DNA of 51,977 nt from NCBI GenBank assembly GCA_947366545.1, contig CANBAL010000007.1, forward strand, positions 1 to 51,977, read 5' to 3'. Under the pieces are notes generated by a model that ran no database searches, was not told the origin of the DNA, and saw only the letters and a program-made list of their open reading frames with translations. Of this stretch, positions 17,671 through 25,988 are shown piece after piece; the stretch's first letter is position 1; every line of letters begins with the position of its first letter. A program made the translations under genes and the position numbers. Source of the DNA: an uncultured Clostridia bacterium. GTDB lineage: Bacteria > Bacillota > Clostridia > Christensenellales > UBA1242.

Positions 17671-18249
17671 ATGAAATTTGAAGCAGATATAATTGAGTTT
17701 TTGCAAGCAGGTTCAAATGACTTTTGGTTATACTTTTTTAAGATAGTCACGCTTTTTGGCAGTTGGCTAGGTTTTGCTTTGGCGCTCCTTATTGTCTATT
17801 TTAAAAAGAAAAGTTTTAGTTATGCTTTTTTTCTTACCTTTGGCTGCGGTGTAGGGTTAAATTTCATATTGAAAAATATAATCATGCGCCCTCGTCCCTT
17901 TGTCACATGGGAAGGGATTATGAACTTAGGTGGGGTGGCTGGCTATAGTATGCCAAGCGGACACTCATGCTCAGCCATGATAATCGCAGTATTTATAAGT
18001 TACCTTGCCATTAAATATGCTAAAAATAGGTGGACAAAGGTATGTGTGCCAATAATAATGACGCTATATTTTGCCCTTATTGCCTTGTCAAGAATATTCT
18101 TGGGTGCTCACTATCTTACCGATGTAATTGCCGGCGGATGTGAGGGACTAATAGTTGCAATAATAGGAATATTGTTATATAATCTAGTGATGAAAAAGAG
18201 GAAGATAAATGGAAAAGCCAATAAAATTGAAAGTGACAACAATAAATGA
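17671..18249 (+). CDS. PAP2-family membrane phosphatase
   Basis: The 192-aa protein has about five TM helices and the three PAP2 motifs: KNIIMRPRP (KxxxxxxRP), YSMPSGHS (PSGH) and SRIFLGAHYLTDV (SRxxxxxHxxxD). It probably dephosphorylates a lipid pyrophosphate such as undecaprenyl pyrophosphate, or a phosphatidic acid-type lipid, on the outer membrane leaflet. ATG 17671 is chosen over an in-frame TTG at 17632, because the latter lies inside the promoter. Its 3' end overlaps tsaE by 41 nt. Confidence 0.9.
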   Translation: MKFEADIIEFLQAGSNDFWLYFFKIVTLFGSWLGFALALLIVYFKKKSFSYAFFLTFGCGVGLNFILKNIIMRPRPFVTWEGIMNLGGVAGYSMPSGHSCSAMIIAVFISYLAIKYAKNRWTKVCVPIIMTLYFALIALSRIFLGAHYLTDVIAGGCEGLIVAIIGILLYNLVMKKRKINGKANKIESDNNK

Positions 18250-18655
18250 GAGTGAAACGATAGCCCTTGCGGAAAAACTTGTTAAGGTGTTCCCAAAGGG
18301 TACAATCATCACTCTCACGGGTGATCTCGGTGCAGGTAAAACGCACTTTGTGAAGGGGCTTGCCCTAGGCCTTGGTGCAAAGGACCTTGTCACCAGTCCA
18401 ACCTTTACAATAATGAATATCTATGAAAGTGGCCGTATGCCGATATATCATTTTGATATGTATAGGCTTTCCTCTCGTGAAGAGGCAGAAGAACTCGGTT
18501 TTCAGGAGTATTTCGACCCCAGCACTCTTGATGGTCTCAGCGTAGTTGAGTGGCCAGAGAATGTTGAGGGATTGATTACAGTGCCACATATTGAAGTCAA
18601 GATAGTGAAAGGCGAAAAAGGTGAAAGACAAATCTTTGTAGGGAGAGAAGGATGA
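18209..18655 (+). CDS. tsaE: tRNA t6A biosynthesis ATPase TsaE
   Basis: The 148-aa P-loop protein has ITLTGDLGAGKTHFVKGLA (Walker A) followed by SPTFTIMNIYE (switch) and YHFDMYRLSSREEAEELGFQEYF, the TsaE hallmark. It powers turnover of the TsaBDE complex that makes N6-threonylcarbamoyl-A37 in ANN-decoding tRNAs. GAGGAAGATAA precedes ATG 18209, inside the end of the PAP2 gene. Its stop overlaps the tsaB start by 4 nt (ATGA), so TsaE and TsaB are translationally coupled. Confidence 0.95.
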   Translation: MEKPIKLKVTTINESETIALAEKLVKVFPKGTIITLTGDLGAGKTHFVKGLALGLGAKDLVTSPTFTIMNIYESGRMPIYHFDMYRLSSREEAEELGFQEYFDPSTLDGLSVVEWPENVEGLITVPHIEVKIVKGEKGERQIFVGREG

Positions 18656-19284
18656 TAGCGATATCGACAGCATTTAGTACAGCACAAGTGGCAATTCAAA
18701 GGGGAGACAAAACTCTTTTTAGGGAACTTGATGCAAATTGCAAACATAGTGAAAATCTTTTAAGGGTGATTGATGAAATGTTAGATAAACTTAACCTCAG
18801 CATTAAGGATGAGGATGAGTTTGCGGTGGTAGTTGGTACAGGCTCATTTACTGGGCTTAGAATAGGTATTGCCACCGTCAAAGGCCTTTGTGCTGGACTT
18901 GGCAAAGGCAGAGTAATCCCGCTCTCTTCATTAGACCTTATTGCATATTCTTTTGTTAAGCGTAATAAAGTAGAAAAAGACTTTGTGGTCGTTATGGATG
19001 CCCTAAGTGGACTGCGATTTGTGTGTAAATATGATAGATTAGGGAATATTATATCTCAGCCCGCCCTTGTAAAAGCGGAAGAGGTGGAGGCAATGCCGCA
19101 GCAAAAGGTGACGGCAGAGGAGCACCTTCCATATACAAAAACACAACTTACCTGTGAAGATCTTTTAGAATTTGCGGTTAAAAATAGAGAGAAAAGTATT
19201 GACTACCATGAAGTAACGCCACTTTATCTTCGTAAAAGTCAAGCCGAGGTGGGACTAGAAGAAAAAATGTTAAAAAAATCCTGA
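18652..19284 (+). CDS. tsaB: tRNA t6A biosynthesis protein TsaB
   Basis: The 210-aa ASKHA-fold protein begins MIAISTAFSTAQVAI and has KHSENLLRVIDEML and the diagnostic VVGTGSFTGLRIGIATVKGLC. It then reads IPLSSLDLIAYSF and VVMDALSGLRFV. It is the non-catalytic partner of TsaD in t6A37 synthesis. The C-terminal half is shortened and variable, as in many Bacillota. tsaD and a rimI gene, often adjacent, are not in the window. No terminator is obvious; a new promoter follows at 19302. Confidence 0.93.
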   Translation: MIAISTAFSTAQVAIQRGDKTLFRELDANCKHSENLLRVIDEMLDKLNLSIKDEDEFAVVVGTGSFTGLRIGIATVKGLCAGLGKGRVIPLSSLDLIAYSFVKRNKVEKDFVVVMDALSGLRFVCKYDRLGNIISQPALVKAEEVEAMPQQKVTAEEHLPYTKTQLTCEDLLEFAVKNREKSIDYHEVTPLYLRKSQAEVGLEEKMLKKS

Positions 19285-19301
19285 AAATGTTAGAAAAATG
19301 A

Positions 19302-19330
19302 TAGACATTTTCATATAAGATAAGTATAAT
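19302..19330 (+). promoter_or_regulatory. Promoter of the zinc-ribbon/acidic protein gene
   Basis: TAGACA (19302-19307), 17 bp and TATAAT (19325-19330). The leader holds a short inverted repeat (ACTAG/CTAGT) and AAAAGGAG before ATG 19376. Confidence 0.65.
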
Positions 19331-19375
19331 TTGTTTTGAAATTACTAGCCAGTCTAGTAAACAAAAGGAGTAAAT

Positions 19376-19897
19376 ATGAAAAAACCAGTATATATAAGAT
19401 GCCCTAGATGCGAACTTAATTATATACAGAAAAAGGACAAAATGTGCAGCGTATGCAAAGCAGAACTTGCCGCAAAAGACGATTATATTGACGATATGGA
19501 CTTGGAACTTTGCCCAATATGTAAAACCAATTATATTCAGTCCAATGAGATTATGTGTGCCAACTGTCTTAAAGAACATCAAACTGAAGACGGGGAACTT
19601 AGTGATGATTGGCAAGATTATTTAACCCGCGAAGATGATGAAGATATCATGACAGAGGAAGAAGAAACTGGCGGAATGGCCACGGTTACTGACCTTAATG
19701 ATTCTTCCCTTCTTGATGATGACGACCTCACCGCAGATATAGACTTTGGTGATGACGAAGGTGATGAAGACTTTGATGACGAAGAGTTTGACGAAGAATT
19801 TGGCGACGATTATGACGATGATGACGAAGATGAAGATGATGAAGACGAAGATGACGACGATGACGATGACGACGACTATGATGACGATGATGAATAA
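19376..19897 (+). CDS. Double zinc-ribbon protein with poly-acidic tail
   Basis: The 173-aa protein has two tandem, clearly duplicated treble-Cys units. The first has Cys at 9, 12, 24 and 27; the second at 46, 49, 61 and 64. Both share the frame CPxCxxNYIQ..MCxxC, implying two bound Zn ions. From about residue 113 to the end nearly every residue is Asp or Glu. Such tails occur in RNA polymerase delta subunits and nucleic-acid mimics, but the N-terminal domain here is different. A cytoplasmic regulatory or protein-binding role is possible. I do not recognise a named family. It is monocistronic, with its own promoter and terminator. Confidence 0.85.
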   Translation: MKKPVYIRCPRCELNYIQKKDKMCSVCKAELAAKDDYIDDMDLELCPICKTNYIQSNEIMCANCLKEHQTEDGELSDDWQDYLTREDDEDIMTEEEETGGMATVTDLNDSSLLDDDDLTADIDFGDDEGDEDFDDEEFDEEFGDDYDDDDEDEDDEDEDDDDDDDDDYDDDDE

Positions 19898-19918
19898 TCT
19901 TTTATAAAAACACAAAAA

Positions 19919-19946
19919 AATAAGACCGTTTCGGTCTTATTTTTTA
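19919..19946. terminator. Bidirectional terminator
   Basis: ATAAGACCG (19920-19928) / CGGTCTTAT (19932-19940) with a TTT loop is flanked by an A-run and a T-run. It serves the zinc-ribbon gene and the convergent 1112-aa gene. Confidence 0.9.
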
Positions 19947-22900
19947 TTTGTCTTCATCCTGCTTTTCTTTTTGTGCAAGTTTTGATTTTTTGCCTGCTTG
20001 CACTCTTTCAAGTTCGCGAAGTTCTCTTTCTTCCTCGTCTGCAAGTCTCTTTTCAATAGAAATCAAGTAGTCTGCTGATAGGGTAGTGTCAAGTTGTTCT
20101 TTAAGGATGTTTTCCTTTTCATTAAGTCTTGCCATTTTTCCAGCATAAGCCTTAAATTCTTTTTCGGCTTCTTTTGTCACGCCTTTGCCAGATTGTCTTG
20201 ATGCCTTGATTGCCTCTTTGTGACTTAGTTCAAGTGCCTCACGCTCTTCATTAAGAGCCTTGATTGCTTCACGGATTTCTTTTGCTTCGTTGTCTCTTTC
20301 ATTTTGTGCCTTGATAAGAATTGCATCGTGGTTTACATTTATCTTTCGGTCATATTCCTCACCGGTAACTTTTTCACGCTTGTTAAATTTAAGTTTACTA
20401 AATGCAACAGCAACTAGCGCACCAATAAGTGCAATGGCGGTGAATATTGAAGGAATGATAACCCAAAGCTGTGTGTTGTCGGTAGGGGTGGTAGGATTTT
20501 CTGGCTGTTCTGGTTCTTCTGGGGTTTGATTTTGATAGGTTGAAGTGAACACAGTTTTACCAAATTCTTCTTTATTATCTTTTGCACTTGTAAAGTCAAG
20601 TTCAGTAGATGGGGTAAGTTTAACATTTGCAAGATATCCCGCACCAGTAGTTTCATAGCAGTCGCTGTTAAGTGCAAATACAAGGTTGGTGGTCACTGCA
20701 CTTGAAGAGCCTTTTATATATATAGTATAGTGAGTAAACTTTCCATTAGATTTTAATTGTGAAATTTCTGAGAAATCTTTAAGTCCAACGCTTACGCCAT
20801 ATTCACATTTGTGATTTTTGTTATTTTCTTTAATTGCGTCCTCGTCTGCAGTGAAATTGGTTTGAAGGTCAAAGGAAAGTTCGTAATAGCCGTTTTCAGC
20901 AAGTGAGTAAGCAAATTTACTTGTAAGGGTAGGCTTGCTTTCTACGAAGGAGATAAGCGCCAAGATGTTGCCTTCTTCTGTTGTAATATCAAATTGATTT
21001 TTCTGTCCGTTTACAATTCCGCCTTCGGCTGAAAGTCCTTCGCCAGTGCTACCTTTGTCAAAGGTTAAGGCTTCCGATAAAGTAAGTCCTTCACCAATCT
21101 TGCCGTTAGGGTCAAGTGAAAAGACATCAGTAAGGTCAACCTTGTAAGGTGCCACTTCTGGTAAGGTAACATCGCTCTTTATATTAAAGTTATCAAGGTA
21201 AACATAACCCTGCATTTCTTCGCCAGTTTTGTCCTGTCCAAAGTGTACAATCATTTTCACATCAAGAGGCACTAATTCGTTTGTCTTAACGTACACCTTC
21301 ATCTTGGTCCAGTCATAGGATGCAATGCCTTTTTGATAGAAAATCTGCATGCCGTTTGTATCAACAATTTCCAAAGTAATCTCGGCAGCCTTGTCTGTTT
21401 GAGTTATAGTTCTGTAATCAAAACTTAATTCGTGCCAAGCACCGGCAGAAAGCGTTTTAGAAGGTGTTTCAAGTGACTGATAAGTAGGTGACCAGTTGTG
21501 CATCATATACACATTGTTCACGGAACTGCTGCCTTCTGGATGTTTAGGGAAGGAGCCCTTCCAGTCGTAAGAAGAGTACATTTCGTTAAAGTGTGCCTCG
21601 TCTTTAAGGTAAAGCACCCCGCTGTCAGTGTTCTTGCCCGCATTTGCGACATAATTTTGTGCTTTAAGAGGGTAAGTAAGTTTAGCGGTCTCATTTTCAG
21701 TAAAGTCGAAATAACTGTTTGTAAAGTCAGGGCTTTCAGTAGCCACTTTCATAGTAAGCGCGTCATTGTCGGTAGGGAAGGAGGCACTATCAATTTGTGA
21801 AAGTGTGATGTTGTCAATAAATACGCATCCTTCAGCAGGGTTTTCTTCACTGCCAAGTGCGATTTCAAGATAAATCTTGGTGTCATATTCGTTGTGGCAT
21901 TTTACATACATATCAACTGTAGCGTAACTATTGTGGAATAAGTCCTCACTGGTAGTGCTTGATATTGTTTTGGTTTTTGAAGCAAGGGTAGGGTAGAAGG
22001 ACTTAATATTGTACCAGTCATAAATTTGTTCGGTTTCTTTAATTGATAGGGTAAGGTCACCACGCAGTTCGCTTGCTTTCACACGAAGTGAAAATTTGTA
22101 AATGCCGTGTGCTTTAAGGGTGATGTCTTTTGATTTTACAGAAACATGGCTTTCACCGTCTGTGAAAAGTACAAGTGCGTTGGCGTTTTCGCCCGCTTCG
22201 CCTTTTGTTTTGTCAAAGCTAAGGTCACTGCCGACATAGTCATATCCCGTAGGATTCTCAGGGCTCATGGTTTGCTCTCTAAAATATTCAGGTTGAGCGT
22301 TTCGTACTACAGGCATAATCCAAGCATGTGATTTGCTGGTGATAGTGGACTGCCACGCATCGCCAAGTATAGAGAAATTGTCATCATCGTTTTCTTCAAA
22401 GTTGAAGTTGTAACCAGTCATATCAAGGCGATACTCTTTGTCGCTTTCCTCGTCTTGCAGTTTGTCTATAAGGAATTTAGGTGTAGTTGTATGCACATCA
22501 GTGCTATCCACAAAATTATAGTCGTTGTCCATTGCTGCGTTAAAGAATGTGTTTTCACTAAATTGTTCAAGGCAAATCTTGTCAAAGAAGACTACACCTG
22601 TGGAACGATTTTCTCTTCCTCCAAGATAAAGTTCAAGATTGACAGTTTGAGCCTCGCTGCCTGTGGCAATATAGAAATAGTATGTTGCCCAAGAGGTATT
22701 GTTAAGTCCTTCATAGCCAAGGGTGATTGCCTTTCCTTCTGCATCTTTAAGCCCTTCAACATAAACCGAGGCTTTCACATCATATTCGCCTTGACTTTTG
22801 CCGTCATCACTTGAAAGGGTGTCTACGCGCAAACGGTAATAGGAGTTTGCATTAAGGGTGATGTCGTTAGAGGTTTTGTAAGCAAGCTTTCTTGATACAT

Positions 22901-23282
22901 TGTCTCCAGCAAGAGTTTTTCTAGAGTTCAGCATCAATATTCTGTCGTCATCATCAGTTTTGTGTGGATTGTTTGCGATGTAGTAGTTTGAGTTATACCT
23001 GTCAAAATTATCACCGGTATTGATAATAAGTGCAAGTGCGTTACTATCTTTATATTCTGCCATTTCCTCCCAACCAGGAATGCTTTGAGAGTACTCGCCA
23101 GAAACGCCGTCATTAAAAGAAGAGCCATAGATTGAAACAGGAGTGATATGGTCTTGCTTATAATTTGCACCAGCGCCGTCAGTCACCATAGTGGCCGCGC
23201 CACCCATAAAGCCCGCACCAATAAAAGCGAAAGGTAGTGCGAGTGCGAAACAGATTTTCTTCAAATTTTTCTTTTTAATCAT
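19944..23282 (-). CDS. Large single-pass surface protein with jelly-roll repeats and cytosolic coiled coil
   Basis: The 1112-aa protein has a signal sequence (about residues 1-32) and a ~900-residue outer part. One TM helix lies at about 939-961, followed by a ~150-residue charged cytoplasmic coiled coil (about 990-1105, rich in E/K/A). The outer part repeats a carbohydrate-binding-like jelly-roll: the closing strand recurs as VVFFDKICLEQF, CVFIDNITLSQI, YVYLDNFNIKS and GYLANVKLTP, so about four modules. Each is preceded by 'YYRLRVDTLS/YKFSLRVKAS/WHELSFDYRT/YYELSFDLQT'-type strands. A PEEPEQPENPTTPT linker precedes the TM helix. AAGGTGATAT precedes the ATG. The architecture suggests glycan binding outside with an assembly module inside; no enzyme motif is seen. 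Confidence 0.85.
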   Translation of the reverse strand: MIKKKNLKKICFALALPFAFIGAGFMGGAATMVTDGAGANYKQDHITPVSIYGSSFNDGVSGEYSQSIPGWEEMAEYKDSNALALIINTGDNFDRYNSNYYIANNPHKTDDDDRILMLNSRKTLAGDNVSRKLAYKTSNDITLNANSYYRLRVDTLSSDDGKSQGEYDVKASVYVEGLKDAEGKAITLGYEGLNNTSWATYYFYIATGSEAQTVNLELYLGGRENRSTGVVFFDKICLEQFSENTFFNAAMDNDYNFVDSTDVHTTTPKFLIDKLQDEESDKEYRLDMTGYNFNFEENDDDNFSILGDAWQSTITSKSHAWIMPVVRNAQPEYFREQTMSPENPTGYDYVGSDLSFDKTKGEAGENANALVLFTDGESHVSVKSKDITLKAHGIYKFSLRVKASELRGDLTLSIKETEQIYDWYNIKSFYPTLASKTKTISSTTSEDLFHNSYATVDMYVKCHNEYDTKIYLEIALGSEENPAEGCVFIDNITLSQIDSASFPTDNDALTMKVATESPDFTNSYFDFTENETAKLTYPLKAQNYVANAGKNTDSGVLYLKDEAHFNEMYSSYDWKGSFPKHPEGSSSVNNVYMMHNWSPTYQSLETPSKTLSAGAWHELSFDYRTITQTDKAAEITLEIVDTNGMQIFYQKGIASYDWTKMKVYVKTNELVPLDVKMIVHFGQDKTGEEMQGYVYLDNFNIKSDVTLPEVAPYKVDLTDVFSLDPNGKIGEGLTLSEALTFDKGSTGEGLSAEGGIVNGQKNQFDITTEEGNILALISFVESKPTLTSKFAYSLAENGYYELSFDLQTNFTADEDAIKENNKNHKCEYGVSVGLKDFSEISQLKSNGKFTHYTIYIKGSSSAVTTNLVFALNSDCYETTGAGYLANVKLTPSTELDFTSAKDNKEEFGKTVFTSTYQNQTPEEPEQPENPTTPTDNTQLWVIIPSIFTAIALIGALVAVAFSKLKFNKREKVTGEEYDRKINVNHDAILIKAQNERDNEAKEIREAIKALNEEREALELSHKEAIKASRQSGKGVTKEAEKEFKAYAGKMARLNEKENILKEQLDTTLSADYLISIEKRLADEEERELRELERVQAGKKSKLAQKEKQDEDK

Positions 23283-23399
23283 ATATCACCTTAAATAAAT
23301 TTTGTTAATACTTACAAAGTATAGCATGTACGCGGCAAGAAGGCAAGTAAAATTTCCACCCTTCAAATATTTTTTATATAATTATTTATAATAATAACT

Positions 23400-23882
23400 A
23401 TGAAGTCGGTCAAAAAGGGGAGGATAGCGGCGGAAAAAGGGATTGTTAAAAATGGCAAGCCTAAACTTTTTCTAGCCAAAAGTAAGCATAGATATTTTTG
23501 CCCAAAAAAGAGAAAAGCAAACAAAAAAGTGCGGAAAGGATTGCTATTAATTTTAAGTGGTGGTGTGATAGGCCTTCTCAATGGCTTTTTTGGTGGCGGC
23601 GGCGGAATGGTATGCGTGCCAATACTTGAAAAGGTGTTAAAACTCAGTAATAAAGAGGCTCATGCCACTGCAATAGCAGTTATCTTTCCATTAAGTCTAA
23701 TTTCCGCCTTCATATATGTGATAAATGGTTATATAAGTTCTCTGCCATTAATAAGTGTCGGTGGCGGTGTAGTACTTGGTGGAATACTCGGCTCTTATGC
23801 GCTCAAAGTTATGCCACCAAAAGCAATACGGGTTATATTTGCCTTAATCATGTTTGTAGGGGGAATAAAGTTAATCTTATGA
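23400..23882 (+). CDS. Half-size TauE/SafE family permease, subunit 1
   Basis: The 160-aa protein has a ~45-residue basic cytosolic N-terminus with a CPKKRK patch. One TauE/SafE (DUF81) half-repeat of about four TM helices follows: GGVIGLLNGFFGGGGGMVCVPIL is the glycine-rich signature (quoted from residues ~55-77), then LSNKEAHATAIAVIFPLS. Full-length members are ~250 aa with two such halves. The gene overlaps the next half-size gene by 4 nt (ATGA at 23879), so the two probably form a heterodimer. TATAAT at 23387-23392 ends 7 nt before ATG, suggesting a leaderless start, though no good -35 is seen. Family members export sulfite or organosulfur anions. Confidence 0.8.
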   Translation: MKSVKKGRIAAEKGIVKNGKPKLFLAKSKHRYFCPKKRKANKKVRKGLLLILSGGVIGLLNGFFGGGGGMVCVPILEKVLKLSNKEAHATAIAVIFPLSLISAFIYVINGYISSLPLISVGGGVVLGGILGSYALKVMPPKAIRVIFALIMFVGGIKLIL

Positions 23883-24241
23883 CGATTTTTTTATATATTT
23901 TGTTTGGATTTTTAGGCGGTATATTTGGCGGACTTGGTATGGGCGGCGGCACCCTTCTCATTCCGCTTCTTACAATATTTTTAGGGCTTGATCAAAAACT
24001 AAGTCAGGGCATAAATTTGCTTTCTTTTTTGATTATGGCACTTATCGCCCTTGTTATTCACTATAAAAATGGTTATATCAAGACTAAGAGGCTCGGCTAT
24101 ATAATTCTAAGTGGTCTTGCGTTCTCTGCAGTAGGGGCGGTCCTTGCGGGATTTTTGCCTTCCAAGGTGCTGCGAATGGCATTTGGAGTGTTTTTATGTC
24201 TACTTTCAGTGATAGAATTTATTAAAGTATTCAAAAAATAG
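23879..24241 (+). CDS. Half-size TauE/SafE family permease, subunit 2
   Basis: The 120-aa protein consists of one TauE/SafE half: FGFLGGIFGGLGMGGGTLLIPLL (glycine-rich signature, about 8-30), LSQGINLLSFLIMALIALVIHY and a closing hydrophobic pair of helices. It overlaps the preceding gene by 4 nt and completes the two-half transporter. No frameshift is needed to explain the split: both genes have full signatures and the overlap is the standard ATGA coupling. Confidence 0.82.
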   Translation: MTIFLYILFGFLGGIFGGLGMGGGTLLIPLLTIFLGLDQKLSQGINLLSFLIMALIALVIHYKNGYIKTKRLGYIILSGLAFSAVGAVLAGFLPSKVLRMAFGVFLCLLSVIEFIKVFKK

Positions 24242-24270
24242 TTTACTTTGGTTGAAAACTATGTTAAAAT
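24242..24270 (+). promoter_or_regulatory. Candidate promoter of the ferredoxin-ppx genes
   Basis: TTTACT (24242-24247), 17 bp and TAAAAT (24265-24270), then GGAGG and ATG 24293. Confidence 0.5.
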
Positions 24271-24292
24271 TACTCCATAAACGGAGGATTAG

Positions 24293-24469
24293 ATGGTAGA
24301 TAAGAAAAAATGTATAGGGTGTGGGACCTGCGTAGCAATATGCCCAGTCGGAGCAATTTCATTTGATAAGACAGGGAAGGCAGAAATAGACCCTAAGAAG
24401 TGTATACACTGTGGTGCCTGTGAGGCAAGTTGTCCAGTGGCAGCGATTGATTTAAATAAGAGAGGTTAG
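24293..24469 (+). CDS. 2[4Fe-4S] ferredoxin
   Basis: The 58-aa protein has the clostridial ferredoxin pattern: CIGCGTCVAICPVGAI and CIHCGACEASCPVAAI. Each has CxxCxxC..CP, giving eight cysteines for two [4Fe-4S] clusters. It is a small cytosolic low-potential electron carrier typical of anaerobes. CGGAGGATTAG supplies the ribosome site before ATG 24293. The ppx/gppA gene starts 2 nt after its stop, so they are co-transcribed. Confidence 0.95.
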   Translation: MVDKKKCIGCGTCVAICPVGAISFDKTGKAEIDPKKCIHCGACEASCPVAAIDLNKRG

Positions 24470-24471
24470 TC

Positions 24472-25968
24472 ATGTCAAATTTAGCGGTTATAGAATTAAA
24501 TGATAAAGAGTTAAAACTACTGATATATAAGACTAGCAATGGCCGATATTCGCTGGCACATAGTGCAAGCCAGCCATTAAAACTAGGGCAGGAGATTATG
24601 GAGGAGGAACTTCTCAGACCAAAAACCAAAAATGACCTGCTTGAAATACTTAAGATATACAGAAAACTCATTGAAACATATAAAGCCAGCAAGATAATCG
24701 CCTTTGCTACAAACATACTTTTGAAGGCAAGAAATTATCATGGATTTATTGAGGAGATATATAATAACACAGGAATAAGTTTTTCAGTATTTGATGAGGA
24801 AGATATCATCAAAAATGTTTATGGCTCAACGATAAACTCAATAGATTACTCAAAGGGCTATCTTATAAATATAGGCTCATATTCCACTCATTTTATAAAG
24901 TACAATAGAAGGACTATTCTTGCAAGTAAGGTAATTGAATTTGGTGCAATGAATATCATGACAGACGCATCAGGCAAAGCAAGAAGTTTTGACGAAATGG
25001 AAAAACTTATTGAGGATGAGGTGCGTGCATTAGATTTCCTTCCTTCTGCGGAGGAGGAGAGCATGTTTGTCGGCACTGGCAATTCCTTCCTTTCCTTTGG
25101 TCATATAGCAAAGAAGATATCAAGATATCCACTTGACCTTGATAATAATTATGTTGTTTCACAAGATGTAATGGAACAAACCGTGAATTTTATTAAGGGT
25201 ATCGACCTTGATAGACTCAAAAAAATCAAAGGAATTGCGGAGTCTGAGGCAGAATGTATAGGCGGCGGACTTGCAATAATTCGTGGGTTTTATAAGGCAC
25301 TTGGTGCAAAAGAGATTACGGTGTCTACGGCAAATGTCATAGACGGCTTAGTGCATGCGCAAGTGGCACTTCCATCACAGGAAAAATTTAATGACCTGCT
25401 TGCAAATTCAGTTGATTCATACTGCGAATTTATGCCAGAAGACCATGCAATAAACATCCATGTTTATACCATGGCGGTAATACTATTCAAACAACTTAAA
25501 GTAATGCATAAACTCCCTAGATATTACATAAAACCGCTTAGAATTGCGGCACAACTTTATGATAGCGGAAGGGTGATAAATTATAATGACTATGCAAAAC
25601 ATGGTTTCCAAACAATCCTGAATTCAGGGCTTGTTGGCGTCAGCCATAGGGAACTTCTGCTTGCAGCATTCATCTGCCTCTGCCAAGACCTTGACAATTT
25701 CTCCCTTGCAGAATGGATGAAATATAAAGATATTGTCACAGAGGAAGATCTTGACGCGGTAAGAAAACTTGGCGTAATCGTTAAACTTGCCGTGGCACTC
25801 AATGCGTCAAAGAAACCACTTATCACAGATATTATATGTGATATTCTCGGCGACTCTATCATCATGAAGACGGTGGTAGAGGGGGATGTAACCTTTGAAA
25901 TCATGGAAGGCATGAAGGTTGCCGATGATTATCGAAAGGTGTTTAAAAAGAGCCTGCAGATAATTTAA
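24472..25968 (+). CDS. Ppx/GppA-family phosphatase with C-terminal helical (HD-like) domain
   Basis: The 498-aa protein has the N-terminal ASKHA-type Ppx/GppA domain: NLAVIELNDKELKLLIYK, IIAFATNILLKARN, then SVFDEEDIIKNVYGSTI and LINIGSYSTHFIKY. From about 310 onward it is helical like the C-terminal part of Ppx (HAINIHVYTMAVILFKQL, LRIAAQLYDSGRVINYNDYAKHGFQTI). Ppx/GppA enzymes hydrolyse polyphosphate or pppGpp. The usual nucleotide-binding signature (D-x-G-x-x-S) is weakened (GSYSTHFIK; IELNDKELK in place of IDxGSNS). Activity may therefore differ. It lies between ferredoxin and an HtrA-like protease. Confidence 0.75.
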   Translation: MSNLAVIELNDKELKLLIYKTSNGRYSLAHSASQPLKLGQEIMEEELLRPKTKNDLLEILKIYRKLIETYKASKIIAFATNILLKARNYHGFIEEIYNNTGISFSVFDEEDIIKNVYGSTINSIDYSKGYLINIGSYSTHFIKYNRRTILASKVIEFGAMNIMTDASGKARSFDEMEKLIEDEVRALDFLPSAEEESMFVGTGNSFLSFGHIAKKISRYPLDLDNNYVVSQDVMEQTVNFIKGIDLDRLKKIKGIAESEAECIGGGLAIIRGFYKALGAKEITVSTANVIDGLVHAQVALPSQEKFNDLLANSVDSYCEFMPEDHAINIHVYTMAVILFKQLKVMHKLPRYYIKPLRIAAQLYDSGRVINYNDYAKHGFQTILNSGLVGVSHRELLLAAFICLCQDLDNFSLAEWMKYKDIVTEEDLDAVRKLGVIVKLAVALNASKKPLITDIICDILGDSIIMKTVVEGDVTFEIMEGMKVADDYRKVFKKSLQII

Positions 25969-25988
25969 ACGAAGGAAAAGGTGAAAGC

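Noticed and set aside
19622-19915. Minus-strand frame rich in Ile/Val opposite the acidic tail
   Set aside because: It is the complement of GAT/GAC/GAA repeats and an artefact of the acidic gene's codon composition.
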